Part shown: piece by piece, positions 1-9,254 of the stretch
Position numbering within the stretch: position 1 is the stretch's first letter
Layout of the letters: each line of letters starts with the position of its first letter
Origin: Hypholoma sublateritium FD-334 SS-4
Taxonomy: Eukaryota > Basidiomycota > Agaricomycetes > Agaricales > Strophariaceae
DNA length: 19,546 nucleotides
Reading direction: 5' to 3'
Assembly: GCA_000827495.1 (NCBI GenBank)
Contig: KN817519.1
Span: 995,074 to 1,014,619, forward strand
Position numbers and translations under genes: made by a program
Notes under the pieces: generated by a model
The model's database searches: none
Told to the model about the DNA's origin: nothing
Seen by the model: only the letters and a program-made list of their open reading frames with translations

Positions 1-1009
1 CCTCCGGTCCTCAACACGGCTCACACCAGAACGCGCCGCGATCCATCCGAAGTGGTCCCTCCGCCGTCCTGCAGTCTACATTCCCCTGCCCACTCCTGGC
101 GGACTGTCCTCNCGACTCGGACTGAAAACACAATGCCCAACGTCCGGAATGTCCCAGCGATTNGTCTTGTGAATACCACCGCCCGACNATGACCTGCCCG
201 CGTCCCGCGCCACGCACCTCTGCTTCCCTCCATTTCGAATGACCCCTGCAGCGCCGCGCGTTCAACGTTCAACCCCGGCTTCACGCGTCTCGTTCTCCAA
301 CACAAGCATCGATGCTGCGCCCCGCACGGACCCTCCACCTTNNTCTGCACACACGCCGCACCCGTCCAGTTCCCCGCTGCCGTACGTCTCAAGTTGCCTC
401 CGTACACACAGCCTCGGGCGGCCCTACTCCGCNTATCAGTCGACCGTCGACTCGGACGGTGTACGTCANCGTCAACACTGGGCAGGTATCGTCTATGTGC
501 CTCAGCATACACCCGGCAAGTCAAGCCGCGCGGTTGGGGNCGATTTCACAAGAGTTCTTGGTTCAATGCCTTCTCGGCGATTCTATGAAGAAATGTAATA
601 TATATGCATCTAGTAAGTACGCCGCCGCCGACAGGCCAGGCAATTANCGCTTACTAATCCGCACACCGTAGCACAGAGAAANCCCCTCTCTACCTTCGAA
701 AATATCGTGTAGGATTCGTNCGATCTAGAACGACCTGGAAGATCGTACGTGCTCCAGACGTCTCGCCGCCGCTCGCCGCCTTACTACCACCCCCCGTCGG
801 CTGTCCTCCCTAAAGTACTCTGTAAACGAGACTAGGTTCTGAACACTGACAAACTCGACATGGATATTGTATGCCTNATACATTGATGATCGTAATATGA
901 CCTCAACCATAATCTCGTCAACCCTTCGCATCCAAGCCCGCCAGCAACTACCGAAAGCTTCCTATCTGCATCTCGTCAAGTGCAAAATGAACGGACCNCC
1001 CCCGGCGAC
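1..1009. other. No recognised gene; left flank with ambiguous bases
   Basis: C-rich DNA with many scattered N calls. Several overlapping open frames exist on both strands, but none shows a recognisable motif, a consistent splice structure or a convincing codon pattern. From about 830 onward the DNA resembles the 3' flank of the intact GST gene near 10090-10337, and is listed separately. I see no RNA gene or mobile-element termini here. Confidence 0.5.
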
Positions 1010-1012
1010 GCG
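830..1012 (-). repeat. Duplicated 3' flank of a GST gene (copy 1)
   Basis: This stretch aligns by eye with 10090-10337. Shared landmarks, in the same order, are an ATGGATATTGT string (859-869 here, 10130-10140 there), a CTCAACCA..CTCGT(C/T)A block, a CCCRCCAGCAACT block and a TGCGTCAGTCGA/TGCGTCAATCGA block just before the GST stop. Beyond it lies the GST-derived sequence at 1013-1500. The match outside the coding region indicates that a genomic segment was duplicated, not a spliced transcript. Confidence 0.65.
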
Positions 1013-1500
1013 TCAGTCGACATACCGATACTCCTTCAAGTTATCGGTAGTCTTTGTACCCAGACCATCGTGCCTCAACGCAAACTCCTTCCATTTCTGG
1101 CTCTCCTCGCCCCAGACACACCATGCGGTCATGAGCCAGCACGCAACCGCAAAATCCGCGNACAACACCGTCGACCCCATATGAACGGCCCCGCTCTTCG
1201 CGTACCACGCAGCAATGGCTGCGAATGCAGCATCGACCTGACTGCGTCGNCGACCATGGGCGCCATGTCCTCCAGGGCACTCCGGACACCGAACTGTCCG
1301 CGTGTCCCATCCGCTGCTGCCGATGCGCCCGTCCACAAGCAACTGGGCGCCGGAGGCGTTCCGCCTTCCCGCTGTTCGGCAGGACACCCCCACAGTGCAT
1401 CCAGCCGCCATCTCGAGGCGTGCGCCTNGATCTTCCCTGCTGTGCCATCGCGTTTGTTCCCATGTTGCGCTGCGGAAGTTGCAAGCAGGTCTACTACGAG
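1013..1500 (-). pseudogene. Decayed glutathione S-transferase, C-terminal half
   Basis: The frame 1220-1013 on the minus strand reads as the last ~70 residues of a GST. Its AAWYAKS, ADFAVACW and WGEESQKWKEFA stretches are nearly identical to those of the intact GST at 10338-11144. Upstream of about 1225 the similarity continues at DNA level (GCCCTGGAGGACAT, ACGCGGACAGTTCGG, CTCGAGATGG blocks), but the frame is lost through small deletions; about 14 nt corresponding to GCAGAGTGGGCCAA are missing near 1245. The N-terminal exon is not found. The fold is that of a cytosolic GST, and the copy is very unlikely to be functional. Scattered N calls mean some frameshifts could be sequencing errors, but the missing first exon argues against a complete gene. 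Confidence 0.75.
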
Positions 1501-2169
1501 TGAGGCCGCAGGCTATCTCAACCATATCGGCCTCTGCGGCTTATACACAGTGTNNACGTGTTTCTCGCCAATTGCGCGCAGCGAAGGGGGCCATGATGGC
1601 GACGTGCTCCGTCTAGCCNATAGACAAGATGGAGGATGCAGGCAGGTCAAATATATCCGCTGCAAGGAGGGCACCCTTGGCGATGGGCTGGGAGCGCTCG
1701 AGGAAAGGGGCGTCACGCGGGCGAAGAGGGCGAAGAGGGCGAAGAGCGGATCCTGTAATCTCATATGTCCATGAGCGGCCGAAAGTAGTATTATATGTCT
1801 TATAGTTACACCTTGCTCGTGCACTACTACGATTTTCCTTTTCGCAAACTCCGTGGCCAGTCGCCGCCCGATGCAACGAATAACACAGCGCAGATGTGCA
1901 CAGCTGGTAGATGAGTGTAAAAGTCATTATGAAATTATAATCCAACATACAGGTGGCAGGATGCGTGGTAGCAGTAATGAAGAGAAACCGAGCAGAGAAA
2001 GAAAAGTCGTGAGCATGACGGGGCGTGGGCAGCGGGGCAAACGAGTGAGTATCGTGGCACAACGGGTATAGCGAAAGGATAGTGGTAATGGGGCCGGGAC
2101 CGGGAACGAATATGGGTGCATAAAAAGTAATCAAGCAATAGCTAGGTAGAGCAGCGTGCGTCCCCGCCG
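1501..2169. other. Unassigned spacer between GST remnant and dynein fragment
   Basis: No supported gene. A minus-strand open frame of 173 codons (2134-1613) crosses the region but has no recognisable domain, and its composition switches from AT-rich to GC-rich. Apart from the 9-mer repeat at 1721-1747, I see nothing that can be named. Confidence 0.45.
1721..1747. repeat. Three tandem copies of a 9-mer
   Basis: GCGAAGAGG, GCGAAGAGG and GCGAAGAGC lie head to tail. A simple sequence repeat with no assigned role. Confidence 0.85.
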
Positions 2170-3164
2170 CTAGAACCGTCGCGGCGCGCCGCCGCCGACN
2201 AGACCCTCGATTGAATGGTGCTCGAGGTCGTTACGCGCCTTGAGGATAGCGGAGTGCATCTCCTTCATCGCGTTGCCGAGCTTCACNCCGAAGCGANTAA
2301 GGATGTCGCGCTGCCACGCGTCGTACTTGGCGTTCACCCGCGCCTGCACCTGCTCGTAGTCGATGACGCACACGCCGAACGACTTCTGCGTGTCCGACGT
2401 GTCGAAGGTCGCACGCGCCTTCTTGATCTCCGTGAGCAGCTGCTGCCAGTTCGCGAGCGAGTCGCCGAGCCGGTTGAACACGTATTCCGTCTCGAGGTCC
2501 CACAGTGANTGGAACTGCAGCCACTTGCCGACGTAGTCCGTGAGGTGCTGGATTTTGGTCTCGATCAGCGCGAAGGGGCGCTCGAGGGTGTTGTCCGGGA
2601 ACCGTGTTAGCTGCATGCATATCAGCATCTTCAAGACTGGCCGAAAATAAATCAATGGACATACCAGTGAAGTATATGTTGTCCACGCTGCCGACCCGCC
2701 CTACATCTGTAGCCCAATATCGTACCGCGAGCTCTGGATCCGCCGCAGCCAGCACACCACACCAAGCCAGTCATGCAGCTGCCTGATCCATGTCGCCCTC
2801 GCATACTCTATCGGTGGGTCCAGGAAGATGACCTGGCTCTGTATCCGGATTTCGTGCACTATCGGCTTCACAGTCATATGTCCCTCCAAGAACTGCTTGA
2901 CGGTTAGCTCCTAACTATGGTATGCATGAGATGGGAACGCACCTTCTCTTCCTTGGCGCCCTTTCTACCTCTACGCTTGCTTCCTAGATCCCTCGTCGGC
3001 AGCACGTCCCTGCGCCCGTCACCGTCGTCCACCCGGTCGAAATCGGCGCACCAAACTTGAATGGTGTGCGTTAGCCGCTGGAGCAAGATGCCTTCGATCC
3101 GCTTGTCGAGCTCAGCAACCCAATCGTCGAGATTCGCATAGCCTTTGAGATTCAGGCGATCAAT
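2170..3164 (-). pseudogene. Cytoplasmic dynein heavy chain tail fragment, with in-frame stop
   Basis: Three exons can be spliced in frame on the minus strand: 3164-2943, 2892-2665 and 2610 to about 2172. Introns are 50 nt (2942-2893, branch CTAAC) and 54 nt (2664-2611, GTATGT..GCAG). The product matches the N-terminal tail region (DHC_N1) of cytoplasmic dynein-1 heavy chain: YANLDDWVAELDKRIEGIL, VKPIVHEIRIQSQVIFLDPP, RIQSSRYDIGL, then [34 protein letters not shown] and [13 protein letters not shown]. In cells this protein is the minus-end microtubule motor. Only about 280 residues of a >4000-residue family remain. Codon 2703-2701 is TAG where the frame otherwise runs into TTYTSLLTRFPDN, so the fragment carries a nonsense codon. 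It starts at a splice acceptor (CCCTCAG, 3165) with no start codon, and the 3' end loses similarity after HHSIEG. A partial gene copy is the best reading. Confidence 0.85.
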
Positions 3165-3223
3165 CTGAGGGAACAATTATGAGCACTTGAAACAATAGGG
3201 CGGGAGGTAAAGACGCATGGCAG

Positions 3224-3294
3224 ATGACGAGGGTGTTCGCCGGCGCAGGATGGGTACAGAGGTCGATGGGGTGCATTCGCGACTGGTCGAAGTC
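3224..3294 (-). pseudogene. Possible further dynein scrap upstream of the fragment
   Basis: A short open stretch reads DFDQSRMHPIDLC then HPAPANTLVI. It faintly resembles the dynein tail segment just before the family's WA(R/K)QI motif, which lies a few hundred residues upstream of the next exon. If real, the sequence in between has been deleted. No good splice donor links it to 3164. Tentative. Confidence 0.2.
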
Positions 3295-3490
3295 TTAGGA
3301 GAAATGGCAGCGCCATATGGTGGTCCCGGTGGCGAGCGACGTGATTTTATGTACACGGTACATAGTTGAGGGCGGAGGAAACACGGCGGAAGCGAGCGCC
3401 AGCGCCAGCGCCACGTCCTATCCCGGACCCGGCGGAGGATAACCGTGAGGTGAAACGGCTGCTGTCGGTGGTCGTTGAAATCAGGGGCAG

Positions 3491-3922
3491 CTAGGAAGGG
3501 CGTTGTGGGCGTCTGTGCTTAGGAAGTTTGTGGAAATTCAGACGGACATGTGAATCATTCGCGACGTGGGGCACGGTCCAAGGCGCAGGGTCGAAGGCGC
3601 TGAAGTGCGCTGAACGCATCGGACACGAGTGATAGCGCGGCGCGGGCGTCGCCATTCTAGCTCCAGAGCCACACGACATCACCGCCGGAGGCCCATACAA
3701 GGAGGCATGATAATTGAGGTGCTGCTGCGCGTCTTCCGGGTCGGCGAACGATGAGGATGCGCGCCTGACGCCGTTCTGTCGGTTGCTCTCCTGGGAATGT
3801 CGCGAGAAGGGGCCTGCGTCGTCGTACGCGCGTCGCTCGGCCAGAGAAGAGGCACTCGGTGAGGAGCCGAGACTTGGGCGGAATGCGGAGGTGCGCGGGA
3901 CGAGCGTCGTGTTTGTGGGCAT
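3491..3922 (-). CDS. Hypothetical Ser/Arg/Pro-rich protein, 143 aa ORF
   Basis: Not recognised. The single open frame starts at an ATG (3922) preceded by a pyrimidine-rich leader with a run of eight T (3942-3949), as is common upstream of fungal starts. The first ~90 codons (to LYGPP) favour C or G in the third position, as the intact GST genes here do, and encode a polar, probably disordered stretch rich in Ser, Arg and Pro (RTSAFRPSLGSSPSASSLAE near the N terminus). After about residue 92 the character changes, and a GGCG|GTGATG site may be a splice donor, so the true gene could continue differently. No membrane segment or signal peptide is seen. It sits head to head with repeat copy A (start about 4080, plus strand), so the shared interval could hold a bidirectional promoter. 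Chance ORF remains possible. Confidence 0.35.
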   Translation of the reverse strand: MPTNTTLVPRTSAFRPSLGSSPSASSLAERRAYDDAGPFSRHSQESNRQNGVRRASSSFADPEDAQQHLNYHASLYGPPAVMSCGSGARMATPAPRYHSCPMRSAHFSAFDPAPWTVPHVANDSHVRLNFHKLPKHRRPQRPS

Positions 3923-4079
3923 GGGCGGGCTGGCACTCGTAGAAAAAAAACGCAGGATGGGTAGGAGCAGCAGAGGTCGAGTGGGACGGAGGTGCTAGAG
4001 GTGCAGCAGGCGCCTCGGGAAACGACACGGAGGTGCAATGCGGCGCGGAGCGGTGCAATGTCGACATCGCGCAGTCGTT

Positions 4080-5340
4080 AGTTGAGTCGAGAGCGGAGCG
4101 AGAAATTACGCTGTGCTCGTGGGCATTGTCGTCCAGGGGCGCGTGGTATTCAGAGCACTCCGGGCGCCAGCCAGAGAAGTGGAGTTCCACATGTGGTTGG
4201 GGGACGAGCGTCGGGAGCCGGGGCGCGGGTGTTCTGTGCCCTGTGGCGCCGAGGTTCACGCAGGGGAGCACTGGGGGCTTTTGCGGAAGACTTTTGGTGC
4301 GAGACTTACAAAAGGTCGCGCTGCGCTGGACGTGCACGACGACGTTGAGAGCAAGTCGGCACTCGGCGCGGGCCGCCGCGATGTTTGTATCTCAACCAAA
4401 CAACGCGCCCTCTTCTTCCCGCCGCCACTATGATCACGCAGACGGATCCTTCCCCCAGCGCCCGACGCCCCGCAAGCACAAATCCGCATCCATCTGGCAT
4501 ACCTCCATGAGATGCGCTCCATTCTCGAGCGGGTACCCGCCTGCGCATACGAGTCGATACGACACGGCCGTCAGCGACGTTGTGAGCATTCTGTGAGTAG
4601 GCAACCTCCCGCTACTGCTGCTTACTGAAGGTCCTATGTTCCGCTGTAGTATTCCGCGCTCGCGCCTGTGCCCTCCGCGTCCTCCGCCGTCCCCCGTATC
4701 GCGCTTCATCGACTTCCCCGACATGGACCCGCTCCCCTTCTATGCTGCTCGATACACCTGACGACGACCTCTGGCAGACGCATATGACACGCGGACCCGC
4801 TCAATCTGCCCGTTGCCCTCGCGCTTCCACCCACCAGACGCTCGCGGACCTTCGCCGTGTCCGTTGCCTGCCCTGCCCCATTGTTGCATCATTCTGAGCC
4901 GACGTACTTACGCCAAGACGCGTTAAGCGCGCCTGAGCTGTACTGAAGATCGATCCGGGCGTAACGTCGCTTGCTCCTCTCTAGATCAGCGCCCGTCGTC
5001 CGGGCTCCGTACTCGCCCGCGCGCCATCTCCCGTGCACGCCTCTTGTAGTGAAGTCGCTGCAGCTCGTCCTACGATCTAGAGATCACTCTGTGAGTATCC
5101 AGCCTCCCCTTACTCGCCGTTAACTTACCGCTGGCCCCAGATTCCTGGCTCCCGCATGTGCCGCCTCCGTATCGTCCGCCTACCCCAGCGTCCCTCTCCC
5201 TCTCCAGCATCCCCTCTCGGATCGCGACCTCCTCTACGGCGACGACCCTTGCCGGACGCATATGATATACAGATCCATAATCGGCACGTCGCCCTCGCCC
5301 TTCCGTTCGCCGGCTTTGTGTGCAACGACAGACCCGCTAA
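4080..5340 (+). pseudogene. Family A/B/C unknown gene, copy A (degenerate)
   Basis: This segment aligns by eye with 8030-9230 (copy B). Shared blocks in order: ATTACGCTG(T)GCTCGTG, GGGGCGCGTGGTAT, AGCCAGAG; CCGCCGCGATGTTT; AACCAAACAACGCGCCC; CCGCCAC.ATGATC; CGACGCCCCGCAAGCA; ATCC..CTGGCATAC; TCTCGAGCG; then two modules each ending near GACGCATATGA. Introns appear at 4593-4649 and 5091-5140 (GTGAGTA..AG). The likely start is the ATG at 4430 in a good context, but that frame stops after 26 codons. A frame shifted by one reads IRIHLAYLHEMRSILERV, which corresponds to IRLAYSRE in copy B. The copy is therefore probably frameshifted. The protein family is not recognised. Confidence 0.5.
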
Positions 5341-6269
5341 AATTCTACGACATCGCCTCACCGCCTCGCTCGCCCGTCCGTACGCCAAGGCCAAGATGCG
5401 GCGTGCACGCTCTTTCATCATTCAAATTCCAGCCGCAGTCGGAACGAATGGCAGTGGCATTATGGCACTGTTTTCGGGAATTTTCTATGCAGTCGATGTC
5501 CCATAAATTCGGTGTCGCAGCACCGATTGATATTCCAGCCCGTAGAACCCGTTGGACACACGCAATTACAAGACCGGCGCCTATCCCTTTTTCGCGCTCT
5601 GGGTGGTAGTAGACAATCCCAGAAAAGACGAAGAACGATCTGTACCAGTTATCTGAGATGCGAATCGAAGATTGCGGGGTACGACGGCTTAACTGCAGCT
5701 CATGACGCGGTCCACGGTCCCCTCTGCCTTTTCTCGCCTTTTTTTCGGCGCGTCTCCTTGCAAAAGCACTTTCTCGGTGCGTCCTGCGTATCAGCCGGTG
5801 CAAAAACGAGATCCTGATTATGTTTTACATACTTCCAGGTCCTCACTCGTCCAGCACAAGAAGAGCACGCCTATCGACTTCAACCCAGCCCAATAGCAGA
5901 GCTGCGCGACACCTAAACGGACGACGGCCGCCCATCATGCGCAGGTCTCTTCCCCCCGCCCTTTCCCGCACCCGGCGGTTCATATCTCCCCCTTCCCATT
6001 TTCCCGCTACTTCAAAGATGGGCCAGGTGCCTACGCACGTCGTCTGCGTCCACGAGGAGCGAGGTCATCAGCAGCTGACGCAAATACAAGGGGATTCAAT
6101 GCGCTATCCCGCGACCCTCTTTCGGATGTGACATCGTGACGTCCGTGACAATATGCACGTCCTGGTGCCCCCGCACACATCTCCTCCTGACACAACCACC
6201 GCTCGATGTGCTGCCGCCGAAACGACTGAAATAGAACGGGATACAGTCTACGCAAGTTCTATCTCGCAC
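5341..6269. other. Unassigned interval
   Basis: No supported gene. A minus-strand frame of 152 codons (5803-5345) and several short plus-strand frames lack motifs, splice structure or similarity to anything else in the window. An imperfect hairpin, CAGTGGCATTATGGCACTG, lies at 5452-5470; nothing suggests a function for it. Confidence 0.45.
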
Positions 6270-6600
6270 ACGACCTGCCTTGCGCTGCCGTCCGACGATA
6301 AAGTACTTCTTCGTGGGCGCTCGTTACGTCGTTCTTTTTGGACGCGATCTCGGTCGTGCCGACTCTACACCTCTCCACCGCCTCTCACATACGTCGAATG
6401 CATACCTCTATGCCGTGGACATCAGGCTTTGCGTCACCTAGCGAGTAGCTTCGTAGGAAATTGGAATAGACACCACATTCCCTGTCTTTCTGGCCCAATG
6501 GCTGGATCCAGATGTCGATCTGCAATCCGCATCCTTGCTTGTATTTTTTATAGGACAAAGCAGGAAAGGCGTACACTTATTCTCGTTCTAATGGCCACAT
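6270..6600 (+). pseudogene. Possible remnant of a DUF6533-type membrane protein
   Basis: One plus-strand frame reads IKYFFVGARYVVLFGRDLG, then, after stops, LLVFFIGQSRKGVHLF. Both resemble signature segments of the basidiomycete DUF6533 family of multi-pass membrane proteins, whose members typically show an LP(S)DEIKYFF..RY..LF helix and later an RLYALYGRSRKVL segment. Just upstream, a frame shifted by one base reads ALPSD, which would join to IKYFF if one base were lost. Stops and frame changes mean it is not functional as it stands. The match is short and from memory of the family pattern, so treat it as a lead only. Confidence 0.25.
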
Positions 6601-6695
6601 CGACCAACGTGCACAGAACAGCATGTTTGTAGTCGGGGCGTCGGGATTTAACTATCTCCCAGACATTAAATATTATCATGAGGACCTTGTATAAT

Positions 6696-7040
6696 TTAAC
6701 ATCTACAATATGTTTTATATTTACACAATTTATCATCTATCATGTCCTCAGAGGAATTTACATGCTTTGCAAGAAGTTCGTCCATTAGATTCAAGATGTG
6801 CTCTTGGATGAGGAAGAGCAGCTCGCTCTGGTGTCGGGGGACAGGCATTTCGTAATTACTGTTCAGCAGGATACTCGGCGCGATATGCCTTCCTAGTCGC
6901 GTCGCGCCCAACGATGAGCGACGTCGAAGGCGAAAACTGACTTCATTCCTGAAAGTGTCGCTGTCAGCCTTCGAAACTCAGCAGGTGGCAAATGGACATA
7001 CCAAAGATGTAGATCAACGAACTTCTCAACTAGAATATCT
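6696..7040 (-). other. Unidentified two-exon coding fragment
   Basis: On the minus strand a well-formed 53-nt intron (7001-6949: GTATGT donor, GCTGAC branch, TTTCAG acceptor) joins a short upstream exon ending EKFVDLHLW to a downstream exon (6948-6696) containing VPRHQSELLFLIQEHILNLM followed by DELLAKHV, a helical, acidic segment. The frame upstream is stopped (TAG) within an 11-bp tandem duplication (7053-7074), and no start codon is seen, so this is at most the 3' end of a gene or a remnant. The protein is not recognised. The intron signals are the main reason to list it. Confidence 0.3.
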
Positions 7041-7052
7041 ATACTACTACAG

Positions 7053-7074
7053 TGACTAGCTCTTGACTAGCTCT
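7053..7074. repeat. 11-bp tandem duplication
   Basis: TGACTAGCTCT occurs twice, head to tail. It lies in the upstream exon of the unidentified fragment and coincides with loss of its reading frame. Confidence 0.85.
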
Positions 7075-7159
7075 TCCAAGTTCCCATTTACCTCATATCG
7101 CGATCGTGTGAACTACCAAGATAGCCATAGCTGAGGAAGGTACCGATCTTTGGAAAGCG

Positions 7160-8029
7160 ACGTTGCGTAACACTTAGGCGTGAAGTTGCGATCTCCGGTC
7201 CTCATTATCTGCCTTGGCAAGAAAGCACCGAAAACGTATTTCTACGGCAGTTGCCGCACAGAGCCAATGAGAACGGCCAGAGAGCGCGACGTGGGATGGG
7301 TCGAGGAGCCACTTCAGCTGCGCGACGCCGCGACGACGCGTCCGCTCAGGTCCTTTCTGCAAACAGCGCGCTTATTCTAGGACTACAGCCGCTGGGTCGG
7401 TCGGCGGAGCCTGCCAAAGAGTTGTCGTGAGTGATAACATCATACAAACCGCGCGGTAAACATACAGTCACTCCGTTTGCGTCCTCCGCCGTGATATTTC
7501 TCGCGATTAACAGCATGCAGGGCCCTCAAAAAACAGAAAGGCTCTCGCTGTTCGACTGTCGTAGGTAACAATTTGTGGATGTGCAGCTGCCCGCGTCGTG
7601 CAAACCCTGAACGCGCTCTCGACGAATCTGCGGGGGATGCTGTCCGCGTCTGCGGGGCCCGCAATATCCACCATCATCGCAGCGAAGGCGTGAAGAGCTA
7701 ACAGCCCGCACAAGAGATGCCTATGAAATTGAGCAAGCGGAGAGTCCGCGATGGCTGTGTGAGTTGCAGTGCTCTCGATGTTCGAATGAAAGATGACCGA
7801 GGGCCGGGACGAAGATATGGCGTGCATGGCTCCAGAAAAATAGGGCTGGGCGGATATGGGGGGGAAAGAAGGTTGGATGGTGACGATCCTTCGTGCGCCG
7901 CGAGACAAAACGAGAAGGGAAGTACCACAAAAGCCATACGAGCGAGAAGGGAAGTGACAATGGAGATCCAATAGCGCGTCGTTGGCAGCGGGCGGGGCAT
8001 CATCGACACTGTCGAATCGAAAGTGGGAA
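7160..8029. other. Unassigned interval with an open frame of doubtful status
   Basis: A minus-strand frame stays open for 184 codons (8061-7507), but the three overlapping minus frames here are all long. No domain, signal peptide or intron is evident, and no counterpart exists beside copy A at the equivalent position. A direct repeat ACTTCCCTTCTCG (minus strand) occurs twice near 7915-7960. I cannot support a gene. Confidence 0.4.
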
Positions 8030-9230
8030 CTGGCGATTACGCTGCTCGTGTGCACTGACATCCGGGGCGCGTGGTATCCAGAACGCTCCGAGCGTCAGCC
8101 AGAGTCCGTGGTTGGGGTGCTGGTGGGCGCAGCGGTGTGCTGTGGCGCCAAGGTGTGGGCTATAAGGCATATAAAGCTGCATCTGGAGACTTTTCGTGGA
8201 TTTTGGCCGCGGGGCTCGCCAGTGGGTGACAAAGCTCGCGTCGTGTAGGACGTGCACAACGTCGTTGACGGTTGAGAGGAAGTCGGCGCGGCCCGCCGCG
8301 ATGTTTTCATCTCGCTGGGGAACCAAACAACGCGCCCTTTTTCCGCCGCCATCATCATCGCGCAGACGACGACCGACCAGCTCAGTATTTCTTCCTAAAT
8401 CATCGCGGCTCCGCACACAGATGCCCTCCTCTTCCCGCCGCCACCATGATCGTGCAGCCGGCGCCGGCGCGCACCGGTGCCGCGGTGATCTGTTCCCCGT
8501 GCCCGACGCCCCGCAAGCAAAATCGCATCCGGCTGGCATACAGCCGCGAGACCGCTCCGTTCTCGAGCGTTACCGTCTGCGCGTACAGCTCGTCGTCCGT
8601 GCTAGTTACCGACACCCCCCGATTCCAGAGCCGCATTTTGCGCCCTACGTCCTCCGCTATTAATTCCCCGCACCGCGATGCCTCACTTCACCGCCTGGAC
8701 CCGCGCCCTTTCCCCGCCGCACGAGAATCGATAGCGGACGGACCTGGCATGCAGACCCATATGACTCGCATGCTCATGCAGCCAGCCCGTCACTTCGGCG
8801 CGCCTACCCACCAGACGTTCGTGCGCCTTCGTCGTACGTTCTCGGCCCGCACCATCCGTCCCGACCATGCACTGTCGCCTGCGTGGACAAACTGGCTGGA
8901 TCGTGCCTGCCTCTTGGGATGTAGTCGCGGCGCCTCTCGGCCTACCTTGCGAGTAAGCATCCAACCTTCCCTGCCCGTCGTTAACATGCCGATGTCCCCC
9001 CAGCTTTCCGTGCTCCCATGCGTCGCCTCTGTTCTCCGCCACGCCCCGGATTTCGCTCCCTCATCATCAACATGCCTTCCTGAATCGCGACCCCTCCACC
9101 GCAGCTACTGACGGCCTCTGGTGGACGCATGTGATAGACAGGCTTGTATAGTCAGCCCGTCGCCATTGCGCCTCCACTCGCTGGCTTCGTATGCGACGAC
9201 ACGGCCCTAGGATGGCGTAGCGAGCCTTGC
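8030..9230 (+). pseudogene. Family A/B/C unknown gene, copy B
   Basis: Homologous to copy A throughout (see that entry for the shared blocks). A TATA box (TATAAA, 8170-8175) precedes the conserved AACCAAACAACGCGCCC leader and the likely start ATG at 8446 (context CCGCCACCATGATC). From there the frame is open for about 220 codons and reads through QNRIRLAYSRE. Relative to copy A, one base is missing just after GAGA and two more a few codons on, so the frame changes inside a conserved block. An intron equivalent to that in copy A lies at 8953-9003 (GTAAGC..CCCCAG, TTAAC branch). The tail module ends near GACGCATGTGA (about 9124). The protein is not recognised; it could be a decayed gene or a fast-evolving lineage-specific one. 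Confidence 0.5.
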
Positions 9231-9254
9231 CCCCGCAGGTTGCGGGTCCATAAT

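Noticed and set aside
980..1774. Plus-strand 264-codon open frame with many N calls
   Set aside because: Antisense to the GST remnant and dependent on ambiguous bases; no motif.
3657..4337. Minus-strand 226-codon open frame
   Set aside because: Overlaps the promoter-like part of copy A; the same DNA in copy B is not kept in that frame.
7507..8061. Minus-strand 184-codon open frame
   Set aside because: All minus frames are long here; no domain, no splice signals, no counterpart next to copy A.
8272..9111. Plus-strand 279-codon open frame
   Set aside because: It covers copy B of the repeated family, runs through a likely intron (8953-9003), and copy A does not keep the same frame. Described as part of the repeat, not as an intact gene.
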